From Thiotrichales bacterium 19S3-11 (GTDB lineage Bacteria; Pseudomonadota; Gammaproteobacteria; Francisellales; Francisellaceae), in the NCBI GenBank assembly GCA_021713295.1, contig JAKJJU010000029.1, positions 1 to 36,528 on the forward strand: a stretch of DNA of 36,528 nt. Direction: 5' to 3'. Positions within the stretch are counted from its first letter, which is position 1; the number at the start of each line of letters is the position of its first letter. This document shows, piece by piece, positions 27,388-36,355 of this stretch. The translations under genes and the position numbers were made by a program. The notes beneath the pieces were generated by a model that saw nothing but the letters and a program-made list of their open reading frames with translations, did not search any database and was not told the origin of the DNA.

Positions 27388-28589
27388 GCCGTTTTATTAG
27401 TTTTTTAGTAATCGTAGTAGTTGCTGGTATTATTGGTATTCTATTGGTAGAAGATCAGGGGGTGATGGTTATTACCGTATCTGGTTATATGATTGAATCA
27501 CCATTATGGTTTGCAGTATTTAGTATTATTGTTTTAGTATTTGTTTGTATTTTTATTATTAAAGTTTTTAAAGGAACGGTGCATGTCCCATTTTTCTTTT
27601 CATCTCTGATTAGACGTAGAAAGCGTAAAAAAGCTTTGAAGTTATTTAAAGAAAATATGCTGAATGACTTAAGTGGTGATTATGATTTAATTTATCAAAA
27701 AACAAAGGACGCCAAGACGATTAAACACTATCAAGCATTAGGTTATTTGGATTTAACGGATGTAGGTTTATTAGTGGAAGCTAATGCGTTATTACAAACA
27801 AAAAATTATCAAGCATTAGATGAATTAATTGAAGCGATGAAAAAGAAAAAAGTTAATGCTGATTTTATCCAATGGCTAAAGGCGAAAAAGTTATTAAGCT
27901 TAGAAGATGAAAATAGTATTAATCAAGCACATCGTATATTAACAGAGGCAAAGTTAGAGTTTCCAAAATCAAGATTAATCTATCGAGCATTGATTGACTT
28001 TAATCTTCAAATGGGGTATCCAGTTGAAGTTTTACCATTATTAGAAGAAGCAGATCATCATCGACTGTTCACTGATAATGAAAATGATCAGTATTACCTT
28101 AAAGCAATAATTGGTGCTCTAAAAGAGCTTCATCATGCAAATGAAGTTAACTTAAGTGAGTTTTGGAGCGTTGTGCCTACTAAGTATAAAAAAGACAATA
28201 AAGTTTTATTAGCTTATATAGAAACTTTGATTTATATAGGAGAGTATGATCAAGCAAAACACATGCTTAAAAAGTTATTCAAAAAGGCCTATTCAGTTGA
28301 TTATGTTAAGCTGTGGGCAAAATTAAAGCCAATCCCAGTACAAGAACGACTGAATTTTTTAAAAGAACAATTAAAAGAAACTGAGTTATTATCAATGCCT
28401 GAGGTTGTCTTGATCTTTGCTAGATTAGCTATAGAGGCAGAGGATTATGAAGCAGCAAAACAGTATCTTGAAAGTATTCCAGAGACAGCTGAAGTTACAG
28501 GGCTACTAGCCGAAATTTATCATAGGTTAAATATGTATCATAAATCAGTTGCTTGTTTTCAAAGAGCAATCAGTGCTTATGCTGTATAG
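27384..28589 (+). CDS. hemY: HemY-family protein with TPR-like repeats
   Basis: The 401-residue protein has two membrane segments near the N-terminus (about 4-22 and 40-62), separated by a short periplasmic loop, and a large cytoplasmic region of TPR-like helices, for example AKQYLESIPETAEVTGLLAEIYHRLNMYHKSVACFQRA at the end. This is the gammaproteobacterial HemY, which is unrelated to the protoporphyrinogen oxidase of the same name. Its exact role in heme synthesis is unclear. ATGA overlap with hemX indicates coupling. It ends the operon. Confidence 0.92.
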   Translation: MSRFISFLVIVVVAGIIGILLVEDQGVMVITVSGYMIESPLWFAVFSIIVLVFVCIFIIKVFKGTVHVPFFFSSLIRRRKRKKALKLFKENMLNDLSGDYDLIYQKTKDAKTIKHYQALGYLDLTDVGLLVEANALLQTKNYQALDELIEAMKKKKVNADFIQWLKAKKLLSLEDENSINQAHRILTEAKLEFPKSRLIYRALIDFNLQMGYPVEVLPLLEEADHHRLFTDNENDQYYLKAIIGALKELHHANEVNLSEFWSVVPTKYKKDNKVLLAYIETLIYIGEYDQAKHMLKKLFKKAYSVDYVKLWAKLKPIPVQERLNFLKEQLKETELLSMPEVVLIFARLAIEAEDYEAAKQYLESIPETAEVTGLLAEIYHRLNMYHKSVACFQRAISAYAV

Positions 28590-28670
28590 CTGTATTTGAC
28601 TTTGTAGCTTATTAGCTTATCGGTTGTATTTTTCAAGTTTTATACTATTAATTAAATACTGAGGAATTAT

Positions 28671-29105
28671 ATGGTTAACACTAAGTTTTTAAATCATCTA
28701 ATTATTTTAGCTGGTTTGTTTTTTCTGTGCTATGGCACTTTAATTGCCAAAGATCCATGTCAGCTAGCTTATAAGGCGCTCGCAGAAGATGACGATATTA
28801 TTCATGTAACAGAATATGATATTCGCCTACCCTCAAAAACAGTGACTAATACCATCTATACAAGCAAGGATTGTCAATCATTTAAGAAAGAATTCTCTGT
28901 GACAGATCCTGATTTAGTAAAGTGTACGAATGGTCATTATATTAGTGTCTTACCTTCATCTGAAATTAAGCCAAATTTAAAATGTTTTAAAGTGATAACC
29001 TGCGTTGGTAAAATCTGTAAATCTAATATGATTTATCTTAAATATAATAAAGAAATCAAAAAATATACGGCAATTCCCAGAAGCAGTTATCTAATTTTTT
29101 CATAA
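28671..29105 (+). CDS. Small secreted cysteine-rich protein of unknown function
   Basis: The 144-residue product begins with a signal peptide: Lys5, then a hydrophobic stretch (LIILAGLFFLCYGTLIA) with likely cleavage after Ala26. The mature part has six cysteines (30, 68, 85, 105, 111, 116), enough for three disulfides, and is rich in Lys and Tyr. I know no matching family. The two pairs at the end (CFKVITCVGKIC) are close together. GAGGAA lies well placed before the ATG at 28671. It stands between hemY and the convergent RND pump gene. Confidence 0.75.
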   Translation: MVNTKFLNHLIILAGLFFLCYGTLIAKDPCQLAYKALAEDDDIIHVTEYDIRLPSKTVTNTIYTSKDCQSFKKEFSVTDPDLVKCTNGHYISVLPSSEIKPNLKCFKVITCVGKICKSNMIYLKYNKEIKKYTAIPRSSYLIFS

Positions 29106-29111
29106 AAATAA

Positions 29112-32100
29112 TTAATATTTAGAGTTGTGTTTAAATTTACCTAAAATGCTATAAGCAAGTGGCACAATAATTAATGAGAAAATACTACCAATTAATAGAC
29201 CAGATACAATTACCATACCAATTTCTCGTCTAGCTAGCTCGCCAATACCACTTGCCAGTACCAGTGGCAGTGCACCTAAAATCATTGTTGCAGATGTCAT
29301 TAAAATTGGTCTAAGGCGAGTTGATGCGCCAGCGATAGCGGATTCAATTAAGGAGTATCCTTCAGATAATCGTTTATTTGCAAACTGAACAATTAAAACA
29401 CCATGTTTAGTAATTAAGCCAACTAAAGTAACAAGACCAATTCCAGTGTAGATATTAATACTGCCTCCAATTAATTTTAAACCAATAAGGCTACCAATAA
29501 CACTTAAAGGTACGGTTAACATGATGACAAAAGGATCAATAAAGCTTTCAAATAGTGCAGCCAGTACAAGATATATAAAGATAATACCGACAATAAATAC
29601 CATTAGCATGCGTTGATTGCCTTCTTTCATATCTTTTGCAGCACCACTAAAGTGAATGCCAGTTCCAGGCGCAACGTTTGGAATGACAGATTCAATTGCA
29701 TTGATAACAGGTCCCATCGATGCACCAGGTTTTAGTGTGACGTCAATTTCAATGGCATTTTGATTATTATAAGTACCAATAACAGATGATTTTGCTATTG
29801 GCTTAATATCAAGTAGGCGAGCAACACTAACCCAAGTACCATTCGTTGATTCAATGTGAATTTTGTTTAAGGCATCAAAGGTTGATAAGTTTTTCTTATT
29901 TAATTGAATAACAACTGGATAGTCAATGCCATTTTGTCGGTAGTCATTATCAAGTTGATAACTGCCAAAGTAGATGGACAATGCTTGTTGTAATTGTGTT
30001 AAATCAACATCTAATAGCGATGTTTTTTGATCATTAATTGATATTTCATATTCAGGAGATAAGTTACTATCATTTCGATCAGCTGATTGAACGGCATTAA
30101 TTTTTTCAATGGCATCGACTACCTTTAGAGATGCATCTTCAAGTTTTTCTAGGCTCATAACTCCAGTTAGATAAAATTGTATATCACCACTACCAGGGTC
30201 TGAATGGCTCTGATGTAATGGGACGGCCATAGCGCCACCGCGAAACCGACTATCTTTTTGAATATCTTGACTAATTTTATTGACTAGTAGTGGTGCTTTA
30301 TCAAAGTATTTAGCTTTTAAGATGATAAAGTTAATATTAAATAAATTTCCGCTTTGGCTAATGGTAATACTACCATAATGACTAGCATAACCCGTTTTTG
30401 TCATATCATTAGCAATTTGGTCACCTTTTTTTTGTAGAGTTTCAACAGAAGTAGATGATGGGCCTTTAATATACGACTGAATAATACCAATGGTATCATT
30501 AGGAAATAAATTAGAAGGAAGCTTATGACAGAAAAAACCACTGAAAATAATAATAATAAGCATAATTACCGTCCATAGCCATTTTCGTTTAAATAGACGT
30601 TGTAACAGCTTATGATACAATCTGGTTAGTCGTTTGAGAAAAGCTTCTAAGCCTTGTTGATATTTATTTTGACTCTTTGATCTTAGTAAATATGCGCACA
30701 TAGCGGGTGTTAAAGTTAAGGCAACAAATCCTGAAATTAAGATACTAATTGCCAATGTAAAAGCAAATTCTTGAAAATAAATAGCAGATGGACCACTCAT
30801 AAATGCAATTGGAAAATAGACAGCAATTAACGTAATTGTAATGCCAATAATGGCAAAATAAATTTCTTTGCTACCAACTAGTGCTGCCTTATATTCTGTT
30901 AAACCTTTTTCAATATGTCTTATTACATTTTCAAGTACAACTATTGCATCATCTACTACCAAACCAACTGCTAATACTAGAGCTAATAAGGTCATCATAT
31001 CAATTGAGTAACCTTTAATATAGAGAAAGATAAATGAACCAATTAAGCAAACTGGAATGGTTACCAGTGGAATAATAGTGGCCCTTAATTGTCCCAGAAA
31101 TAGCAGAGAAACTAATGCAACTAAAATGATTGCAATTAATATCGTTTCTACTACTTCAACAATGGACTGTTTTAGAGGCTTAGCTAAATTCATCAGAACA
31201 GAGATATTCATGTCATGTGGTAGTGACGTGTTAATTTGTTGTACCTTTTCAAGTACTAGATTTGCTACATCCATGGGATTTGCATCATCTGCTGCTTCTA
31301 CTTCCAGTATAACGCCAGGTTTACCATCAATTGATGCCGAGGTATCATCTGGAATAGTTGCTGAGCCAAAACCTATATCAGCTACATCTTTTAGGTAGAT
31401 TAGTCGATGATTTCTTTTCGCGACAATAACTTTTTTAAAGTCATTAATAGTTTTAAATGAGCTAGATAAATTAATGGTAATATTGCCACCTTGTGTAATA
31501 AGTTTACCTGCTGCAGTACTACTATTTAATTTATTTAACAAACTTGTAATATCAATTGGCGAGAGTTTATATTGGGCCATTTTATTTGGATTTAGGCTAA
31601 TACGAACAGCCAAAGTTTGTGCAGTCAAGTTAATACCACTAACACCTGGAACTTGATTTATATCCTGAGTAATTGCGCTTTCTACATAGGATGCAGTTTG
31701 TGCTGTTGTTTTATGCGGATCAGTAATGCCCAATAAAATAATGGTATTACCACCACCTGATTGCTGTAGTTGAGGTGTTTGAGCATTCTCCGGCAAATTG
31801 ACAGAGGAAATAGAACGAGAGATATCTGCTTGAGCAGAAACAAAATCAGCTTTAGAAATATCATTAAATTTAATTTTGATAAAACTTTGACCATCGACTG
31901 AAAACGCGTTGATATATGCAATATTAGCAACATCAGATAGTGAAGAGACTATTTTTTGGGTAATATCGTTTTGAATTACTTCAGCACTTGCGCCGGGGTA
32001 GGCTGTCATTACTCTTAGCGTTGGCTTAAATTGTTTTGGTTCAAAACGTATAGGTAGCAATACCAAAGTTAGTAAACCAAAAAGAATAATAGTTGCAGAA

Positions 32101-32150
32101 ATGACAATTGATAGAACAGGGCGTTCAATGCATAGTTTGGATAAGTTCAT
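29112..32150 (-). CDS. RND-family (HAE1/MMPL-like AcrB type) efflux pump
   Basis: The 1012-residue inner-membrane pump starts MNLSKLCIERPVLSIVIS and has two large periplasmic loops and twelve membrane segments, the AcrB plan. The proton-relay aspartates are intact as Asp400-Asp401 in VGLVVDDAIVVLENV, and the partner lysine lies in GLITKHGVLIVQFAN. It likely exports drugs, dyes or detergents with the adaptor encoded just before it. The ATG follows the adaptor stop directly (TAA-ATG), so they form one transcript. No outer-membrane channel gene (TolC type) is near, so it must use one from elsewhere. The substrate is not shown. Confidence 0.95.
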   Translation of the reverse strand: MNLSKLCIERPVLSIVISATIILFGLLTLVLLPIRFEPKQFKPTLRVMTAYPGASAEVIQNDITQKIVSSLSDVANIAYINAFSVDGQSFIKIKFNDISKADFVSAQADISRSISSVNLPENAQTPQLQQSGGGNTIILLGITDPHKTTAQTASYVESAITQDINQVPGVSGINLTAQTLAVRISLNPNKMAQYKLSPIDITSLLNKLNSSTAAGKLITQGGNITINLSSSFKTINDFKKVIVAKRNHRLIYLKDVADIGFGSATIPDDTSASIDGKPGVILEVEAADDANPMDVANLVLEKVQQINTSLPHDMNISVLMNLAKPLKQSIVEVVETILIAIILVALVSLLFLGQLRATIIPLVTIPVCLIGSFIFLYIKGYSIDMMTLLALVLAVGLVVDDAIVVLENVIRHIEKGLTEYKAALVGSKEIYFAIIGITITLIAVYFPIAFMSGPSAIYFQEFAFTLAISILISGFVALTLTPAMCAYLLRSKSQNKYQQGLEAFLKRLTRLYHKLLQRLFKRKWLWTVIMLIIIIFSGFFCHKLPSNLFPNDTIGIIQSYIKGPSSTSVETLQKKGDQIANDMTKTGYASHYGSITISQSGNLFNINFIILKAKYFDKAPLLVNKISQDIQKDSRFRGGAMAVPLHQSHSDPGSGDIQFYLTGVMSLEKLEDASLKVVDAIEKINAVQSADRNDSNLSPEYEISINDQKTSLLDVDLTQLQQALSIYFGSYQLDNDYRQNGIDYPVVIQLNKKNLSTFDALNKIHIESTNGTWVSVARLLDIKPIAKSSVIGTYNNQNAIEIDVTLKPGASMGPVINAIESVIPNVAPGTGIHFSGAAKDMKEGNQRMLMVFIVGIIFIYLVLAALFESFIDPFVIMLTVPLSVIGSLIGLKLIGGSINIYTGIGLVTLVGLITKHGVLIVQFANKRLSEGYSLIESAIAGASTRLRPILMTSATMILGALPLVLASGIGELARREIGMVIVSGLLIGSIFSLIIVPLAYSILGKFKHNSKY

Positions 32151-33218
32151 TTATTGGGTTACCTTAACATCCATGCCTTCTGTAATTCCATTGGCATTTT
32201 TAATTATTTTGCTGCCAGCTTTGATACCTGATTTAATAATATAGTCGCCATTAGATGATATAAGTCCCACATCAATAGGAATTGCTTTTGCTTTACCATC
32301 GATGACTTCAAAGACGGAGTAACCTTTATTGATTAACGAAAGCGCACTCATAGGAACTAATATTACTTTTGTTTTTGGATTTAGGATGTGTGTTACATCA
32401 ACATTCATACCTGGAGAGAGTAGATCATCTATATTATTATACTGAGCTCTTACGTTAAATGTTAATGAGTCAGTATTTACATCGGGTGAAATGTAGTTGA
32501 CAGATGCTTTAAATATTCTATTTGGGTAGGCATCCGTTGTGATGGTGACAGTCTGATTAATTTTAACTTTGCCAATGAATGTTTCTGGCAAAGCATATTC
32601 AACTTCAAGATCTTTTCTGTCAACTATTTTGACTAGTTGAGTGCCACTTTCAACATAGCTACCAATAGCGACTTCAGCAACACCTGTTTTGCCATCAAAA
32701 GGTGCTTTTACCTTGGTATGTTGATAGTTAGCTTGCGCTGATTGAAAATTTGCAAGCGCAGTTTGATATTGGGCTTTAAATTTATCCAATTGCTCTTTTG
32801 AAACTGCTTGAGCATCTTTATACAGTGTTTTATAACGCTGATAGTCAGCTGTTAGTTGATCAAGTTGAGCTTGAGCAGTTTCCAAGCTAGAAAGTGCATC
32901 AGCATCATCAATCGTTAATAGAAGCTCTCCTTTTTTAATTAATTGACCATTAGAAAAATTAATTGATTGAATAACACCTGTTACTTGGGATTTCAAATCA
33001 ACGGAATTAGGCGCAACTAATGAACCATAAGTTGTATATAGTTCAGGTGAATTGATTTCTTTTAACTCAACTAATTCAACATTGGTTACAGGAGGAGAGC
33101 TTGAAATCAAAGTATGTATGTTGTTTGAACGATAGTAAAAATAATAAATACTTGATGCAAGTATTATAGCGATAACAACAACGATTAAAGTTAGGTACTT
33201 TTTCATAAGTTTATGCAT
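32151..33218 (-). CDS. Periplasmic adaptor (membrane fusion protein) of the RND pump
   Basis: The 355-residue protein has one N-terminal membrane anchor (about 5-27), a lipoyl half-motif (VTGVIQSINFSNGQLIKKGELLLTIDD), a coiled-coil hairpin (about 112-175; SSLETAQAQLDQLTADYQRYKTL), the second lipoyl half (KAPFDGKTGVAEVAIGSYVESG) and a beta-barrel domain. This is the AcrA/MexA plan linking pump and outer-membrane channel. Starts at 33218 or four codons later (33206) are both possible; neither has a clear ribosome site. No local repressor of the TetR type is seen; the LuxR gene upstream on the same strand may or may not be related. Confidence 0.94.
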   Translation of the reverse strand: MHKLMKKYLTLIVVVIAIILASSIYYFYYRSNNIHTLISSSPPVTNVELVELKEINSPELYTTYGSLVAPNSVDLKSQVTGVIQSINFSNGQLIKKGELLLTIDDADALSSLETAQAQLDQLTADYQRYKTLYKDAQAVSKEQLDKFKAQYQTALANFQSAQANYQHTKVKAPFDGKTGVAEVAIGSYVESGTQLVKIVDRKDLEVEYALPETFIGKVKINQTVTITTDAYPNRIFKASVNYISPDVNTDSLTFNVRAQYNNIDDLLSPGMNVDVTHILNPKTKVILVPMSALSLINKGYSVFEVIDGKAKAIPIDVGLISSNGDYIIKSGIKAGSKIIKNANGITEGMDVKVTQ

Positions 33219-33340
33219 ACACTAAACAAAGGGTTACACTAACTTATAGCATATCATATTCATGAATTGTTTGATTGAATAATTTTGATTTTTAGATAGG
33301 ACTTATTGAATGTATACAGGCAATAGTCATTTGTATTAAT

Positions 33341-34240
33341 TTATTTTTGTGCCCAGCTAAACCCGATGTGCTTTAGTATGCTAAATACAGAAACAAGTTC
33401 GACTTTATTTTTGACGTTGAGTTTTTCTTTTATGTTGACTAAGTATGCTTCTACCGTTTTACTGGATATAAACATATCTTCAGCAATATCTTTAGACGTT
33501 TTTCCTAATGACGTTAACTGTAGAATCTTTTGCTCTCTATGAGATAAATTATGTGTCGATGTAATGGTATTAAAAACGCCAATATCTTGTAAAAAAGATT
33601 TACTATTATTATTGCAGTTGAATTTAAATGGCGTATCACTATTTTCGATACATTCTCTAGATAGTGGTATATTTTCTTCAGAACTATAATCATAATCGTA
33701 GTGTGAATAATTTAGCTTCATTAATTCACTTCTAAGATTAGCAGTTTGATTAATAAAATAATGAATAAACTCTCTTAAAACACCACGTTCATTATGAAAG
33801 ACTTCTTTTATATTATTATTAGAATGTCCAGTAAACCAAAACTGTTCTCTACCATATTCAGTATTTTCACATAAGCATAAAGCATAATCTTCATTTTTAA
33901 GATGAACTTTAGTATCAAGTTTTTTATTTAGCTTTGGTAAGAATGCATTGATTTTTTTTAGTGGTAAAATTAGCGTATCAAATTTGGGCCAAGGAATATC
34001 ACGATAGTATAAAAATAATTGATTTTTAATAAAATCATCAGTCATCTTAGGTCTATTACCATAGAAGAAAAAATTACCATCATATGAATATGCGGTACTT
34101 TTGAACCCTACTATATGAAAATATTTATATAAAGGAGCACATAAGTCAGCAATTACTTCTTTATATTTCACTGAGCCTATATTATGCATATGAAGCAAAT
34201 AATTAGCATATTCTAGAGTATTGTTACTTATATTTTTCAT
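33341..34240 (-). CDS. LuxR-type transcriptional regulator with novel sensor domain
   Basis: The 299-residue protein ends in a LuxR helix-turn-helix (about 232-284): LSHREQKILQLTSLGKTSKDIAEDM, then FISSKTVEAYLVNIKEKLNV. The residues in the recognition helix (SSKTVEAYL) are those of the family. The first 180 residues match no named sensor: no receiver Asp pocket and no clear autoinducer-binding motif is seen, and the part is aromatic-rich (KYFHIVGFKSTAYSYDGNFFFYG). Legionella-type bacteria have similar LuxR proteins. It is divergent from the 600-residue unknown gene, with a perfect palindrome between, so it probably controls that gene and itself. The RND adaptor gene follows 122 bases downstream on the same strand. 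Confidence 0.9.
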   Translation of the reverse strand: MKNISNNTLEYANYLLHMHNIGSVKYKEVIADLCAPLYKYFHIVGFKSTAYSYDGNFFFYGNRPKMTDDFIKNQLFLYYRDIPWPKFDTLILPLKKINAFLPKLNKKLDTKVHLKNEDYALCLCENTEYGREQFWFTGHSNNNIKEVFHNERGVLREFIHYFINQTANLRSELMKLNYSHYDYDYSSEENIPLSRECIENSDTPFKFNCNNNSKSFLQDIGVFNTITSTHNLSHREQKILQLTSLGKTSKDIAEDMFISSKTVEAYLVNIKEKLNVKNKVELVSVFSILKHIGFSWAQK

Positions 34241-34367
34241 AAATTATAATTATCATTTATTATTTGTTGTTATGATATATTTATGTTTGTTAAAAGTCAA
34301 ACTGGAATTAACGTACTGAATTTCAATAATATAATTTATTTTAGAATGGATATTTGAAAAATAATCT

Positions 34368-34397
34368 ATATGAAATAGTAAATTTACTATTTCATAT
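34368..34397. repeat. Perfect 30-bp palindrome in the luxR/unknown divergent promoter region
   Basis: The left half ATATGAAATAGTAAA is followed directly by its exact reverse complement TTTACTATTTCATAT. The centre is about 130-140 bases from each gene start. Such a dyad suits a dimeric regulator, most simply the LuxR-type protein itself; as RNA it would form a 15-bp hairpin if transcribed. Exact 30-bp symmetry is not expected by chance even in AT-rich DNA. The rest of the gap (34241-34513) is nearly all A and T with no further clear signals. Confidence 0.8.
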
Positions 34398-34466
34398 TTA
34401 TTAATAAAATCTAAAAATATAATCAATTTTATAACATCAAATAATTGTTATTTTTTATTATTAATA

Positions 34467-34496
34467 TTGATCGGTTAGCTCATAAATAACTAACAT
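34467..34496 (+). promoter_or_regulatory. Possible promoter of the 600-residue unknown gene
   Basis: TTGATC (34467-34472) and TAACAT (34491-34496) are 18 bases apart and lie just before the AAGGGG ribosome site. The boxes are imperfect and the leader would be short. A short inverted repeat, GTTAG (34474-34478) with CTAAC (34490-34494), overlaps it. Confidence 0.3.
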
Positions 34497-34513
34497 AAAG
34501 TAAGGGGACTATC

Positions 34514-36316
34514 ATGCCAGATACAGTTGAACAATTAGAACAAATAAAAATAAACCTTAAAGAGCATTGGAAAGATATAAGTGATAAACTAGCTAAATTT
34601 GAGAAAAATTTTCATGAGAAACAGGGAAATCGTGTAGTATCAGCTCATAACTCTAGAGGGGATGTGTCGGATGTTTTAACGACAAACACAATTGATAAAT
34701 GGATTGATATAGTGCATAACGTGACTAGTCCAAGGCAACTTATTCGTGGATTATTAGATGATTATATAGCGATTACAATATCATTGAATAGTATGTATAG
34801 AAATCTTGGGCTTAATGGTGATGTAACAATGTTAAGCATATTACAAAGTTGGAATTTGAATAAAGTCAATATAACAAATGAAATAAATGCATCTATGCAA
34901 AGAATTAACCAATATCAGGAAATGGCTGGTCATATATTGGGAGCAGTTAAAGAAGATAAAGGAAAGAGAGTTCTCCCAAGTAATTTAGAGGCTACATTAG
35001 TTGAAGGGTCAGGAAGATTAGCGCAAGCAGCAGGAAATATGGCAATGGTGAATTTAATTGATCAACAATTAGATTTACAAAATCACGATGTATTGGTAGT
35101 TGCAAATCAGCAGTTAGATAATGCTATTAATGAAATTACAACGCTATTGAATCAAATAGAGCATAGATATAAAGCTATGCGTGGGCTATTAACTAAATTG
35201 GTTGTGGACTTCAGAAATGCATTTGATAAGTGGGAGCACTTGTATGGTATGCATTCTGAACTTATTGATCAAGATGAGTTAGTTCTTTTAAAACAAGATA
35301 AAGATGTAATTATTGAACATATTGAGCACCTGTTAGATGATTTAAGAGATAGGGTCCATGTTGGTCTGTACCAAAAATTACAAACGCAAGTTCGTTTATG
35401 GGTAGAAGATGAGGCGCCTTTATTACAGTATTTAAATAGCTTACCTAGATCATATGATCATTATGATTTTAATGCCACAAAAGTTCTTGGGTTAGTTAAT
35501 TTTCAATCGTTAGATGAGGCTTATCAAGTTCAAAAGCTATTTTCTAGTTGTTTTTGGGCTATGGTAAAAAATATACATCATAGAGAATGTCCAGATGACA
35601 GTTTTGCGAGCAACATATTAACTCAGTGGCCAGATGAGTCAGCTAAGTTAAATATATTAAGGTTTTCATATGACGCTGCTTCTATTTATCAACAGGTTTT
35701 ACAACATAAAGATAATAAATATCGACAATATCTAGATACTCAAGAGGGTAAAGATATGGTTTTTGCTAAATGGATGCAAATGTTGGGCGAGAAGTATTCA
35801 GAGCAAACAACAGGTATAAGTGGAGATTCATTTAAAAGTAATCATGAAATATTTGGAAATGTAGTTGATGTAAATGGCATACCACAGAGCATTCGCACTA
35901 AAAATAAATGGAGTGGATCTGCAGAATATGATGAAGTTACACAAAATAGATTATTAAACTATCTAGAAATAATGTGTGAGAAAACTTATATACAAATTAA
36001 TGGCAAAGCTTCAAATGGTTTGGTTAGTTTAATAATTAATGATATTAGAGCTGAAATGCAAGCTAATAAATATACTAATCCTTTTAAGGCATTTAGAGAG
36101 CTTTATTATGAAAAAACTTCAACTAACAAGTCAAATAAGGATGCCATTTATAAGAAGATTCAAACGTTACGAAAGGATTGTGTCTTACCCGAGCCTACTT
36201 GTGCTAATATAAAAAGAGAACCTCAGCAGCCTTTTGTGGCTGCTGATCAAGTTATAAATGATGTTTCATCCCAGGAAAGTACTGAAAGTAGTTTTAATAT
36301 AGATGATTACATCTGA
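34514..36316 (+). CDS. Large helical protein of unknown function, candidate effector
   Basis: I recognise no family in this 600-residue protein. It is mostly helical and charged, with a likely coiled-coil start (EQLEQIKINLKEHWKDISDKLAKFEKNF), several amphipathic helices (QQLDNAINEITTLLNQIEHRYKAM) and a hydrophilic tail ending SSQESTESSFNIDDYI, rich in Ser, Gln and acidic residues. There is no signal peptide and no clear membrane segment. A flexible acidic/polar C-terminus is usual for proteins exported by type IV systems of intracellular bacteria, but this is weak evidence. AAGGGG stands well before the ATG. The gene faces the LuxR regulator and is followed within 40 bases by the end of an IS256 element. 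Confidence 0.8.
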   Translation: MPDTVEQLEQIKINLKEHWKDISDKLAKFEKNFHEKQGNRVVSAHNSRGDVSDVLTTNTIDKWIDIVHNVTSPRQLIRGLLDDYIAITISLNSMYRNLGLNGDVTMLSILQSWNLNKVNITNEINASMQRINQYQEMAGHILGAVKEDKGKRVLPSNLEATLVEGSGRLAQAAGNMAMVNLIDQQLDLQNHDVLVVANQQLDNAINEITTLLNQIEHRYKAMRGLLTKLVVDFRNAFDKWEHLYGMHSELIDQDELVLLKQDKDVIIEHIEHLLDDLRDRVHVGLYQKLQTQVRLWVEDEAPLLQYLNSLPRSYDHYDFNATKVLGLVNFQSLDEAYQVQKLFSSCFWAMVKNIHHRECPDDSFASNILTQWPDESAKLNILRFSYDAASIYQQVLQHKDNKYRQYLDTQEGKDMVFAKWMQMLGEKYSEQTTGISGDSFKSNHEIFGNVVDVNGIPQSIRTKNKWSGSAEYDEVTQNRLLNYLEIMCEKTYIQINGKASNGLVSLIINDIRAEMQANKYTNPFKAFRELYYEKTSTNKSNKDAIYKKIQTLRKDCVLPEPTCANIKREPQQPFVAADQVINDVSSQESTESSFNIDDYI

Positions 36317-36355
36317 TTATAAAGAAAGTAGATTTATATATGTAGTTATTTAGTT

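Noticed and set aside
31057-31398. 113-residue frame opposite the RND pump gene
   Set aside because: Antisense shadow; codon pattern follows the pump gene.
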